Below are positions 15,564 through 22,872 of a stretch of DNA of 32,681 nt, one piece after another (the stretch's first letter is position 1; the number at the start of each line of letters is the position of its first letter). The notes under the pieces were generated by a model. It saw only the letters and a list, made by a program, of their open reading frames with translations. It did no database searches and was not told the origin of the DNA. The position numbers and the translations under genes were made by a program. Source of the DNA: Pseudomonadota bacterium (lineage in GTDB: Bacteria > Desulfobacterota > Binatia > Bin18); assembly GCA_005804965.1 (NCBI GenBank), contig SYOC01000087.1, positions 1 to 32,681 of the forward strand, in the 5' to 3' direction.

Positions 15564-16792
15564 GCGCTCAACTCCTTCCCGGCAATTTGTAAGAGGGTAC
15601 GGACGCGGTCGCGCTCTTGTTGCGTGTAGAGCAGCAGCGGACCGATGACAGTCGTGCCAGACGCGATGCGTTCGAGATGCTGGAACACCGCCTCAAACTC
15701 CCCTGCCGAGATGTCTTTCCCGCCGAGTCCGCCGATGACGCTCAGCAGCGGCGGGCGCCGAGGCTCGTGATAGAGTGCGGCAGCAATCTCAGGGTAGAGA
15801 ATGCCGCCGCTTCCCGGTGCGATATTTTGATCGAATACCGCTACGGCCTTGCGTCCAACTAGTGCGGCAGCAATGGCGGCTCCAGGAAACGGGCGTACAA
15901 CCCGTAGTCGCAACAGTCCGACTTTTCTTCCCTGCGTGCGCCACCATTGGACCATCGCCTTTCCTTTGCTGGCAAACGCATTCGACATGACTAAGACGTA
16001 GTCGGCGTCGTCAAGCTGGAACGATTCCACCAAGTCGTAACGCCGACCGAAGCGTAGGGCAAATTCTTCGGCAATGGTCTGGTGTATGGTCAGTGCATTG
16101 TCTTGGGCGCGTTGCTGCTGATAGCGAAAATAACTGTAGGGCGCTCCACCCAGGACTGCTGTCCCCTGTGCCATAGGCTTGTCGCCGCGAATGTAGGCAT
16201 GCCGGGGGTGATAGGCAGGTAAGAACTCAGCAACTGCGGCTGGGGATGGCAACGTCACCGGTTCGCGCGTGAACGACAGGGTGAAGCCATCGAGGTTGAC
16301 CAGCACTGGCACCATGACTTGTTCATCTTCGGCGAGCCGGTAGCCCATAAGAATTGAGTCTACAATTTCTTGACACGTCTCTGCATGGATTTGCAGAAAC
16401 CCGGTATCGCGTGCAGCAAGGATGTCGTTATGGTCGGCTTCGAGGGTGATCGGGGACGCGAGTGCTCGTGAAACGTTGACCAAGACGAGCGGGACCCGCC
16501 ACCCAGCGATGGTGTAGAGCACTTCGCAACCATAGAGCAAGCCTTGGCTTGACGTCGCAGTAAACACACGGGCACCAGCGGCGGCCGCCGCGCCAGCAGC
16601 CGTCAGCATGGAATGTTCAGAATCCAGCGTTACGAAGCGTGCCGGCACCTCGCCATGAGCGGACCATTGGGCGAGCAGTTCGATGATCTCCGTCTGCGGT
16701 GTGATGGGAAACGCCGGAATATAATCCGCATCCGCGAGGCGTGCGCCCCAGGCCGCAGCCGCGTTTCCAGTGAGGAGTTGTTGCGCAGTCAT
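15560..16792 (-). CDS. porA: 2-oxoacid (pyruvate):ferredoxin oxidoreductase, alpha subunit
   Basis: 410 aa from ATG 16792, with AGGAGGT five bases upstream; the track ORF is 23 codons longer and unsupported. Domain I shows MTAQQLLTGNAAAAWGARLADADYIPAFPITPQTEIIE, then TLDSEHSMLTAAGAAAAAGARVFTATSSQGL, which is the pyrimidine-binding half of the ThDP site including the conserved Glu. Domain II (about 230-400) has the transketolase C-terminal-like fold with GKAMVQWWRTQGRKVGLLRLRVVRPFP. Its start overlaps the end of the gamma-delta gene (ATGA) and its end overlaps the beta start (ATGA), so all three are translated together. Confidence 0.92.
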   Translation of the reverse strand: MTAQQLLTGNAAAAWGARLADADYIPAFPITPQTEIIELLAQWSAHGEVPARFVTLDSEHSMLTAAGAAAAAGARVFTATSSQGLLYGCEVLYTIAGWRVPLVLVNVSRALASPITLEADHNDILAARDTGFLQIHAETCQEIVDSILMGYRLAEDEQVMVPVLVNLDGFTLSFTREPVTLPSPAAVAEFLPAYHPRHAYIRGDKPMAQGTAVLGGAPYSYFRYQQQRAQDNALTIHQTIAEEFALRFGRRYDLVESFQLDDADYVLVMSNAFASKGKAMVQWWRTQGRKVGLLRLRVVRPFPGAAIAAALVGRKAVAVFDQNIAPGSGGILYPEIAAALYHEPRRPPLLSVIGGLGGKDISAGEFEAVFQHLERIASGTTVIGPLLLYTQQERDRVRTLLQIAGKELSA

Positions 16793-17688
16793 CGGACCTC
16801 CTGTTCGGCAGTGAACGCGTGAGTTGGGCACTCGTGTACGCACAGTAAACAGCCTTTGCATTGGTCGTAATCCACGACAGGATAGTCGTGGGCATCAAGA
16901 GCAATCGCCGCCTCTGGGCAGCGCACGAAACAAATCCAGCAACGAGTACACAGCTCTGCGTGTAAGACCGGACGAAACTGTCGCCAGTTGCCAGTCTTAC
17001 GTTCCGGACTGTTGCTGATCGCGTAGATGCTGGGCGCGGCGACCGTTGGAGGGTCGAACGCGACCTCAACGAGCGTGACGAGTGTGGGCGAGTCGGTCGT
17101 CTGGCGTTCCTGAATGATGGGCCACCCCTCGGCCCGCGCATACGCCACCTGTGCAAGGGCGACATTCTTTGCCTGTCGTTCGGCAGAGAGATGAGGCGAA
17201 AGTTCATCCGTCACACCGGCCAGGGCTTCGCTGAGTGACAGGCCGAGCAGCCGTGCTGCTGCGACGCCGAGGGCGACGCTCAAACTGGCAAGCGACTGGG
17301 TTGTCTCCAAGGCCAGCGCGGTAAAGTCCGCCGCAAAAATAGCTTCCCGAGAGACCGCCCCGAGAGGCGACAACTCAGCGCTTTGCTTCCGCGTATTCAT
17401 CAGCACGGTGCTGCGCGTATCGCAGCCTAAGAGCGGCTGGGCCGCGAGGTCGGCAAGCAAGGTCTCGTCGGCAATAACGACAAGATCGGGAGATGCGATG
17501 ACCCCGCGCTCACGAATGGGCTCTCGCGCTAAACGAGTAAACGCACTCATTGGCGCACCGCGCCGCTCGGCACCGTAGACCGGTGAGTCTTGGACAATCC
17601 AGCCGGCATGGAACCCCGCCGAGCCGAGTATGCGGCTGGCAGTTTTCATGCCCTGTCCGCCGCGTCCGTGAAACCGAATCCGCAACAT
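16789..17688 (-). CDS. porGD: 2-oxoacid (pyruvate):ferredoxin oxidoreductase, fused gamma-delta subunit
   Basis: 299 aa from ATG 17688, preceded by AAAGGAG; the longer track ORF begins in the intergenic region. Residues 1 to about 190 are the gamma domain (MLRIRFHGRGGQGMKTASRILGSAGFHAGW, then PVYGAERRGAPMSAFTRLA), which binds CoA in characterised enzymes. Residues about 230-299 are the delta, ferredoxin-like domain with two 4Fe-4S motifs: CTRCWICFVRCPEA and CKGCLLCVHECPTHAF. In many four-subunit enzymes these are separate proteins; here they are fused, with the ferredoxin at the C-terminus. First gene of the operon, divergent from the CBS/Usp cluster across 262 bp. Confidence 0.92.
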   Translation of the reverse strand: MLRIRFHGRGGQGMKTASRILGSAGFHAGWIVQDSPVYGAERRGAPMSAFTRLAREPIRERGVIASPDLVVIADETLLADLAAQPLLGCDTRSTVLMNTRKQSAELSPLGAVSREAIFAADFTALALETTQSLASLSVALGVAAARLLGLSLSEALAGVTDELSPHLSAERQAKNVALAQVAYARAEGWPIIQERQTTDSPTLVTLVEVAFDPPTVAAPSIYAISNSPERKTGNWRQFRPVLHAELCTRCWICFVRCPEAAIALDAHDYPVVDYDQCKGCLLCVHECPTHAFTAEQEVR

Positions 17689-17889
17689 AACGCTCCTTTC
17701 GCTCCGACTCTCCGGTAACTTCTCGCTTCCGCGAATCAGCGAAAACCATGCCGTGTCTCGGACCACTCTTTGCCGTCGTTCCCTGTTCATTCGTGGGCCA
17801 CTCGTTCGCAAAGTTGGGAAAGCTTGGGCGATAGCCTCTCAGTTTTCGGAAGCCGTTCGGTTTTTTCCTGTCTTCTGCTTGTCTTCGCG

Positions 17890-17908
17890 TTGGCATGGAT
17901 TCTGCCAA
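17890..17908. promoter_or_regulatory. Perfect dyad TTGGCA-N7-TGCCAA, possible sigma-54 promoter or operator
   Basis: The dyad lies 42 bp before the first CBS gene. On the plus strand it also reads as TTGGCATG-GATT-CTGC, which has the GG-N10-GC spacing of -24/-12 sigma-54 promoters with two or three mismatches to the consensus. A start about 12 bp downstream would give a short leader ending in the AAAGGAG ribosome site. Alternatively it is the binding site of a dimeric regulator for this operon. Confidence 0.45.
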
Positions 17909-17950
17909 GACTCAAGAAGCAACTGTGTAGAGAGGAAAGGAGTGTGAGCG

Positions 17951-18358
17951 ATGAAAACCGTGAGCGACATCATGACGACCGAGGTAACGACGCTGGAACG
18001 TAACGATTCGTTGCAAGTCGCGAAGGACATCATGAATCTCGGGCGAGTGCGGCATTTCCCGGTAGTCGAAGATGAGAAGGTTGTTGGGGTTGTGAGCCAG
18101 CGCGATTTATACAAAGCCTCGCTTGGGTCAGTGATGAAATACGGTGAGAAGGCCCAGCGTGCATTCTTGGAAGGCATCGCCATCAAAGAAGTGATGAACG
18201 TGCCGGTGGTGACGATTGCCCCTCACGCTTCGGTGCAAGATGCCGCGCGGCTGATGATAGAGAAAAAGATCGGCTGCCTGCCAGTCCTCGAAGGACCAAA
18301 GCTCGTTGGGATTGTGACCGAAACCGACATGCTCAAGCTCGTGGCAGAAATGCACTAA
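17951..18358 (+). CDS. Two-CBS-domain protein (Hrp1-like)
   Basis: 135 aa made of two CBS domains. The first (about 1-60) has TVSDIMTTEVTTLERNDSLQVAKDIMNLGRVRHFPVVEDEKVVGVVSQRDL. The second (about 75-135) has IKEVMNVPVVTIAPHASVQDAARLMIEKKIGCLPVLEGPKLVGIVTETDML. Paired CBS domains bind adenosine nucleotides and report energy charge. There is no attached enzymatic domain, so it probably acts by binding another protein or as a ligand buffer. It opens the plus-strand stress cluster with an AAAGGAG ribosome site and a dyad about 40 bp upstream. It is followed after 58 bp by a tandem Usp gene. The mycobacterial hypoxia protein Hrp1 (Rv2626c) has the same two-domain layout. Confidence 0.92.
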   Translation: MKTVSDIMTTEVTTLERNDSLQVAKDIMNLGRVRHFPVVEDEKVVGVVSQRDLYKASLGSVMKYGEKAQRAFLEGIAIKEVMNVPVVTIAPHASVQDAARLMIEKKIGCLPVLEGPKLVGIVTETDMLKLVAEMH

Positions 18359-18416
18359 GCAGTGACCGGACAGCAAACGCCAGCGTCGGTAGAGGTACCG
18401 TGAAAGGATCTCACTT

Positions 18417-19319
18417 ATGAGTCAGCTCCGTCGAATTGTAGTCGGATATGCTCCCACGCCGGATGGCGAACGGGCGTTACGCGCGGCCAGAACGTTTGCT
18501 GCACGGGCGCACTCGCTTTTGTACGTGCTTCATGTCGTTGAGCCCTATCCCTTGTATGTCAAGCTGCGTTTCCCCACTGTCCCGGCGCAAACCCAGTTAG
18601 AGCAGGTCGCCGAGAAAATGCGAGAACAACTCGCCGAACTCATGCACGGTGCGGAATTTGCCGCTCTCGAAAGTGACATCGACGTACACATCGGGAAACC
18701 CTTCGTCGAACTCATCTCGACGTGTAAGGAATGGCGAGGCGATATGCTCGTGGTCGGCGCTTCGGCACAGGACGATGACCGCTTTCTCGGTAGTACCAGC
18801 GAGCGCGTCTTACGGAAGTCTCCTGTCCCAGTGTTGATCGCGAAACGGGATTTTGCTGCTGGCCCGAAGACCGTGCTGATTCCGACGGACTTTTCCGCCT
18901 GTTCTCAGCAAGGTGCCCGAGAGGCGTTGGAGCTGGTCCGTGGTTTCGGTGGGCGCGCAGTGTTTCTTCACGTTTTGGATCTCCGGTACCTGTATTCAGC
19001 AACGTACGGTGTAGAAGCGGTCGCGCTCCCGCCGCTCGTGAAGCCTGAAGAGTTGGCACCGGACTGGCAGGAGTTTCTTCACGATCTTCCGCGTGGTGGC
19101 GGGCTGGTGTGGGAACAACAGACACGTGAAGGGCGAGCCGCGCAAGTGATTGCTGAGGTTGCTGAGGAAATCAGTGCCGATCTTATTGTGATCGGTACGC
19201 ATGGGCGCTCGGGAATCTCGCACATGCTCCTTGGCAGCGTTGCCGAGCAGGTTTTACGCATGGCGCAGTGCTCTGTGCTCACTGTCCGTCCTGAGGCATT
19301 TCGTTTCGAGTTGCCATAA
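18417..19319 (+). CDS. Tandem universal stress protein (two Usp domains)
   Basis: 300 aa with two Usp domains (about 1-145 and 148-295). The second carries a complete ATP-binding signature, IGTHGRSGISHMLLGSVAEQVL (G-2x-G-9x-G-S/T). The first has a degenerate version, VGASAQDDDRFLGSTSERVL, so ATP binding may be limited to domain 2. Both begin with the usual beta strand (RRIVVGY; KTVLIPTDFS). Proteins of this layout accumulate under hypoxia, starvation or energy loss and act by binding ATP and other proteins. The gene lies between the CBS gene and an Hsp20 gene (15-bp gap), presumably in one transcript. Confidence 0.92.
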   Translation: MSQLRRIVVGYAPTPDGERALRAARTFAARAHSLLYVLHVVEPYPLYVKLRFPTVPAQTQLEQVAEKMREQLAELMHGAEFAALESDIDVHIGKPFVELISTCKEWRGDMLVVGASAQDDDRFLGSTSERVLRKSPVPVLIAKRDFAAGPKTVLIPTDFSACSQQGAREALELVRGFGGRAVFLHVLDLRYLYSATYGVEAVALPPLVKPEELAPDWQEFLHDLPRGGGLVWEQQTREGRAAQVIAEVAEEISADLIVIGTHGRSGISHMLLGSVAEQVLRMAQCSVLTVRPEAFRFELP

Positions 19320-19334
19320 AAGAAGGGACAAACT

Positions 19335-19778
19335 ATGGCCAAGACAGACTCCTGGCTTCCCACGCCTTTTCGCCAGCTTTCGCGTGAAGTGGATCGCCTC
19401 TTTGATGAATTGATCTCTCGTCCCTGGGGGGGGCGTCGCACCCAAGAGTTGACTTGGATCCCGCAGCTCGACTTGTACGAAGACGCCGCCACGTTCGTTT
19501 TAGAAGTGGACTTGCCGGGAGTTCGTGAGGGAGATGTCGCCGTGGCAGTCGAAAAGGAAGATCTCGTTTTACGGGGAAAACGCGCATTCGAGCGTATCTG
19601 TGACGAGGAAAATTTTCATTGCCGGGAACGTCGCTCTGGAGCATTTGTGAGACGATTGCGTCTCCCGGCCTCTGTTGATCCACAAAAGATCCACGCCGAG
19701 TTCCACGATGGTGTCTTGCACGTCCTCTTGCCAAAAATGGAAGCATCTTCCACTTCGGAAAAAGAGGAGAGCGCTTAG
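19335..19778 (+). CDS. Small heat shock protein, Hsp20/alpha-crystallin family
   Basis: 147 aa. The N-terminal arm has SREVDRLFDELISRPW. The alpha-crystallin domain (about 40-135) has WIPQLDLYEDAATFVLEVDLPGVREGDVAVAVEKEDLVLRGKR, the ERRSGAFVRRLRLPASVDPQKIHAEFHDGVLHVLLPK strand pair, and the conserved G-V-L motif. It is an ATP-independent holdase chaperone forming large oligomers in the cytoplasm. The C-terminal tail ASSTSEKEESA lacks an obvious I-x-I anchor, which may weaken oligomer assembly. It sits between two tandem Usp genes, echoing the company of HspX and Usp genes in dormancy regulons. Confidence 0.93.
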   Translation: MAKTDSWLPTPFRQLSREVDRLFDELISRPWGGRRTQELTWIPQLDLYEDAATFVLEVDLPGVREGDVAVAVEKEDLVLRGKRAFERICDEENFHCRERRSGAFVRRLRLPASVDPQKIHAEFHDGVLHVLLPKMEASSTSEKEESA

Positions 19779-19854
19779 GAGAGCATCTCTTTGAAGGTTC
19801 CCATCAACATATTCCTCCTGAGACTAGATGACCGCTGAGGTAAGGAGCACCCGA

Positions 19855-20802
19855 ATGCCACACGTCGATCACATGCTTGTTCCCGTCGATCTGCACGATA
19901 GTGCTGACCCAGTCCTTGCGTGGGCTGTATTGCTGGCACGGACGCTCGGCAGCCGCATAACGGTGCTGCACGCAAACGAGTCCTTCGAGGGGATGCGGCG
20001 TCATGCTCTCGCCCAGACCGATCTGGAGTCTTGGCGCACCGCCTATAACCAATGGGCACACGAAACGGTTGCCGCGCTTGTCGCGCGGCATTGCGAGGGA
20101 CTTGCTGTCGCTACTGTCCTCGCCGAGGGCCGAGCGTATGAAGCGATTATTGACGCGGTTGCCAAAGACTCCGCCAAGCTTGTGGTGATGGGCACTCATG
20201 GCCAATCATGGTATCGGCGCATATTGCTCGGCAGTACGGCGGAAGCTTTCCTTCGTACCGCTCCTTGCCCCGTGCTAATTGTTCCGAATGCCGAGGAAGT
20301 GAAGGAGGTGAAAGTACCGCCACGCATCAAGACGCTGCTGTTGCCGACTGACTTCAGCCTGGGCGGTATGGTGAGCGAAGAGTGGGCTCTACAACTGGCG
20401 GCGAACAACGACATCTTTCTTCTGCACGCCATCGAGAATCCGCTCCTCGATACCTATGATCCTGATGCCGTGGTTATCGACTTTCAGCAGGCGATGGCAG
20501 AGGCACTCACGCGCCCACCACGATCCGCGCAACCGTTCTGGGTACAGGCACATCGCGTCGCGCACGCGAAGCTCGCGGTCTTACAGCAGAAGTTCATGGG
20601 CGTACGCGCACGGACAGAATTACTTGTTCAAGAAGGCGCACCAGTTCGAACGATTCTCGATACCGCAGAACAACGAGGAGTCGATCTGATCGTTATGGCC
20701 ACCCATGGACGGAGCGGGGTTCGTCGGCTTCTGCTTGGCAGCGTCACCGAAGCCGTCCTGCGCTCGACCTCGCGTCCGGTGTTGGCCGTGCGCAGCGAGT
20801 GA
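19855..20802 (+). CDS. Tandem universal stress protein (two Usp domains)
   Basis: 315 aa from ATG 19855, which has AAGGAG eight bases upstream; the track ORF starts nine codons earlier without a ribosome site. Both domains have intact ATP-binding motifs: MGTHGQSWYRRILLGSTAEAFL in domain 1 and MATHGRSGVRRLLLGSVTEAVL in domain 2. Each half opens with a typical strand (DHMLVPVDLHDSADPVLAWAVLLARTLGS; KTLLLPTDFS). It is a paralogue of the Usp at 18417 rather than a recent duplicate, as the sequences differ throughout. It ends the first part of the cluster; a 580-bp gap rich in repeats follows. Confidence 0.92.
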   Translation: MPHVDHMLVPVDLHDSADPVLAWAVLLARTLGSRITVLHANESFEGMRRHALAQTDLESWRTAYNQWAHETVAALVARHCEGLAVATVLAEGRAYEAIIDAVAKDSAKLVVMGTHGQSWYRRILLGSTAEAFLRTAPCPVLIVPNAEEVKEVKVPPRIKTLLLPTDFSLGGMVSEEWALQLAANNDIFLLHAIENPLLDTYDPDAVVIDFQQAMAEALTRPPRSAQPFWVQAHRVAHAKLAVLQQKFMGVRARTELLVQEGAPVRTILDTAEQRGVDLIVMATHGRSGVRRLLLGSVTEAVLRSTSRPVLAVRSE

Positions 20803-20936
20803 CACGGCCTTGCTCTAAACCCGAAGGCGAAACATTCGTACACTTGACGATGTGGCCATTGGGCTTTGTCATTGCGAGTTGTCCAGAGGATTACACCCGC
20901 AGCAAATGGGCAGACACAGAGGGAGCATCCCTGGCC

Positions 20937-21010
20937 GTCATGCCCGCGCAGGCGGGCATCCAGATTTTCGCCCCTGGATTCCGGGTCTCGCGTGGCTCGC
21001 CCGGAATGAC
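20937..21010 (-). repeat. 75-bp double-hairpin REP/BIME-like repeat, copy 2 (inverted)
   Basis: The reverse complement begins GTCATTCCGGGCGAGCCACG and ends GCGCGGGCATGAC, aligning end to end with copy 1 at 2426-2500. The first hairpin is nearly identical (one mismatch in 37). The second has compensatory changes: TTCCC...GGGAA in copy 1 becomes TGCCC...GGGCA here, which keeps the stem paired. That argues that the fold matters. Confidence 0.85.
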
Positions 21011-21051
21011 GGGCTGCCATGAATAGCTGATCCGGGTCGCAGATTTTGTTT

Positions 21052-21109
21052 CTGAGCAGCGCAGCGAGGAATCTCACTGCGAGACCCTTCACTTCGTTCA
21101 GGGTGACAA
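21052..21109 (-). repeat. Dispersed repeat of the 'VTLNEVKGL' type
   Basis: The minus strand reads TTGTCACCCTGAACGAAGTGAAGGGTCTCGCAGTGAGATTCCTCGCTGCGCTGCTCAG. This element occurs in many environmental bacterial genomes and, when translated, gives false proteins with 'TLNEVKGL' or 'CHPERSEGS'. Both strings appear in the track ORFs crossing this spot. Only one copy is seen in the window, so its repeat status rests on general knowledge. Confidence 0.6.
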
Positions 21110-21145
21110 CCCTGATGTGCCAATCTTCTGAAATCCGCTCTAGTC

Positions 21146-21189
21146 CGGTCGCCTGTCCATAGCAAAATGCCGACCGTGCGACGGACAGG
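21146..21189. other. Two interlocked inverted repeats (pseudoknot-like or alternative hairpins)
   Basis: CGGTCG (21146-21151) pairs with CGACCG (21171-21176), and CCTGTCC (21152-21158) pairs with GGACAGG (21183-21189). The arms interleave in the order of an H-type pseudoknot, or give two mutually exclusive hairpins. It lies about 190 bp before the CBS-ACT gene. The first loop would be zero nucleotides, so a full pseudoknot is strained. Confidence 0.3.
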
Positions 21190-21381
21190 TGTTGTGCTCC
21201 AGAAATCACGGAGCCTGTCTCCCTGCTTCCTGGGGACGCGAAAGAAAAGCCAAGATTTTCCAGAAATCGAGAATCGCGGGGAGAAAATGCGGGATTTCAT
21301 GCCGTGCGCACCCCAAGCGCCGTCGGCATCGGTCGTGCTAACGAAGACTGTCATCGCCAGAAACCCGCAGAGGAGGTTGTT

Positions 21382-21981
21382 ATGTTAGTACGACATCGGA
21401 TGACGGCTCGTCCGACCATGATCGGTCCACACGAGACTTTGGCTACCGCGAAAGAGCGAATGGAGACTGGCAAATTTCGTCGTCTGCCAGTCGTGCAGGA
21501 CGGCACCCTGGTCGGCATTCTTACCGACCGCGATATCCTGCGATTCGTTGGCTCTGAAGAACGCACCCGTGTCGATGGTGCGATGACGGAGTCTCCGTTG
21601 ACGATCTCTCCGACGTCACCTGTCGAAGAGGCCGTGTGCCTGCTGCGCAAATACCGTATCAGCGGCCTGCCGGTGGTCGAGAACGGCCAAGTCGTCGGCA
21701 TGATTACAACCAGCGATGTCATGCAGGCGTTCCTCGAAGTGTCGGGGGTGTCGGTAGAGGGAAGTGTCCGCATCGACATCCTGCAGACCGCAAAAGCTGG
21801 CGATTTGACCGAGGCGACTGGTGTGCTGCAACAGATTGGCGCAGAGGTCCTGAGCGTCGGCACCTATAAAGATCCCTGGAGCGAGCAGCCGATTTTTTAC
21901 GTGCGTTTGCGTGGGAGTGACCCCAGTACGGCCCGAGAGGCTCTTGAAGAAAAAGGGTACACCGTGTTGAGCGTGCGCTAA
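21382..21981 (+). CDS. CBS-pair plus ACT-like domain protein (AcuB-like)
   Basis: 199 aa from ATG 21382, with GGAGG six bases upstream; the track ORF is 26 codons longer and runs into intergenic sequence. Two CBS domains (about 1-58 and 65-125) show MTARPTMIGPHETLATAKERMETGKFRRLPVVQDGTLVGILTDRDIL and MTESPLTISPTSPVEEAVCLLRKYRISGLPVVENGQVVGMITTSDVM. An ACT-like domain (about 132-199) follows: SVRIDILQTAKAGDLTEATGVLQQIGAEVLSVGTYKDP. CBS-ACT proteins such as AcuB are linked to acetate or acetoin metabolism in other bacteria. Here it precedes a biotin ligase, an AlaDH-like protein and an acetyl-CoA hydrolase/transferase, so sensing of energy charge plus an amino acid is plausible. Confidence 0.88.
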   Translation: MLVRHRMTARPTMIGPHETLATAKERMETGKFRRLPVVQDGTLVGILTDRDILRFVGSEERTRVDGAMTESPLTISPTSPVEEAVCLLRKYRISGLPVVENGQVVGMITTSDVMQAFLEVSGVSVEGSVRIDILQTAKAGDLTEATGVLQQIGAEVLSVGTYKDPWSEQPIFYVRLRGSDPSTAREALEEKGYTVLSVR

Positions 21982-22020
21982 TCGACAATCTGCTGCATCC
22001 ACAGGAAAGGGAAAGCGTCC

Positions 22021-22821
22021 ATGGAACAGGCAATGGAGATCGGAGCCATCACCGCAATGCTACACACTCGCTTGCTGAGAAAACATATTGAGCGCTGGAT
22101 GGAGGTGGATTCCACGAACGCGGCTTTGTCTCGGTCAGCCGCAGGTGGCTGTGAAGAAGGGGCTGTCCTCATTGCCGATGCCCAACGTGCCGGTCGGGGT
22201 CGTCTTGGGAAGTCATGGATTTCTCCCCCAGGGGTCAATCTTTATCTCTCGGTGCTCCTCCGGCCACAGGTCAAGGCGACTGAGGCTCGCCTCCTCACGT
22301 TAATTGGCTCCTTGGCTATTGTAGAGGTCCTCGATACCTACGGTGTGCAATCGCAAGCGAAGTGGCCAAATGATGTACTCGTTGCAGACAAAAAGATTGC
22401 TGGCGTTTTGGCAGAAGTGCAGCTACGGAATGGACACATCGAACAGTTAATTCTCGGGGTTGGCGTGAACCTGAACATGGATCGTCCGACCATGGATCGC
22501 GTCTTTGGTGAAGCGGCGGCAGGAGCCACCTCGTTGTATGAGGCGCTTCAGCACCCGATTGATCGCGATCTTTTTGCCGCGCAGTTCTTGGAACGCCTTG
22601 AGTATCACTATTTAACGTTTCTGGAAAAAGGAAGAGCGTGCGTGCGTGAGCAGTGGTGTGCTCGCTCCTTCCTTGGTTGTCGGGTGAGTGTCAAAGAAGA
22701 AGATATGCATGTCGAAGGGATTGCCTTGGATCTTGACGATGCAGGTTGCCTTATCACGCTACTTGACGATGGTTCGACTGTACACGTCCGTGAGGGCGAG
22801 GTCGTACCGCTTCACCAATAA
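22021..22821 (+). CDS. birA: Biotin--[acetyl-CoA-carboxylase] ligase, monofunctional
   Basis: 266 aa, lacking the N-terminal helix-turn-helix of the E. coli bifunctional BirA, so it should be a ligase only. The biotinyl-5'-AMP site is intact: QRAGRGRLGKSWISPPGVNLYLSVLLRP, KWPNDVLVADKKIAGVLAEVQ and LILGVGVNLNM. The C-terminal SH3-like domain (about 215-266) ends with DDGSTVHVREGEVVPL. It attaches biotin to carboxyl-carrier domains of acetyl-CoA or pyruvate carboxylases; no such gene is in the window. ATG 22021 has a GGAAAGGGAAAG purine tract before it. It starts 39 bp after the CBS-ACT gene and is probably cotranscribed. Confidence 0.93.
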   Translation: MEQAMEIGAITAMLHTRLLRKHIERWMEVDSTNAALSRSAAGGCEEGAVLIADAQRAGRGRLGKSWISPPGVNLYLSVLLRPQVKATEARLLTLIGSLAIVEVLDTYGVQSQAKWPNDVLVADKKIAGVLAEVQLRNGHIEQLILGVGVNLNMDRPTMDRVFGEAAAGATSLYEALQHPIDRDLFAAQFLERLEYHYLTFLEKGRACVREQWCARSFLGCRVSVKEEDMHVEGIALDLDDAGCLITLLDDGSTVHVREGEVVPLHQ

Positions 22822-22872
22822 CAGAAGCAAGAGGCCAGAAACCGTCGAGAGCGGGCAGGATGTAATACGTTT

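Larger units (their letters stand above)
20803..21381. other. 579-bp repeat-rich intergenic region
   Basis: The longest non-coding stretch. It holds an inverted copy of the 75-bp double-hairpin repeat (20937-21010), a second repeat type (21052-21109) and interlocked inverted repeats (21146-21189). A GG-N10-GC element at 21325-21338 could be a weak sigma-54-like site before the CBS-ACT gene, but it could be chance. Track ORFs here encode known repeat-derived pseudo-proteins and I do not accept them. Confidence 0.7.

Noticed and set aside
21325-21338. GG-N10-GC sigma-54-like element before the CBS-ACT gene
   Set aside because: Matches only the invariant bases; expected by chance in this GC-rich region, so not listed as a promoter.
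20628-21354. ORFs with TLNEVKGL and PERSEGS strings
   Set aside because: Translations of dispersed repeats, a known source of false proteins.
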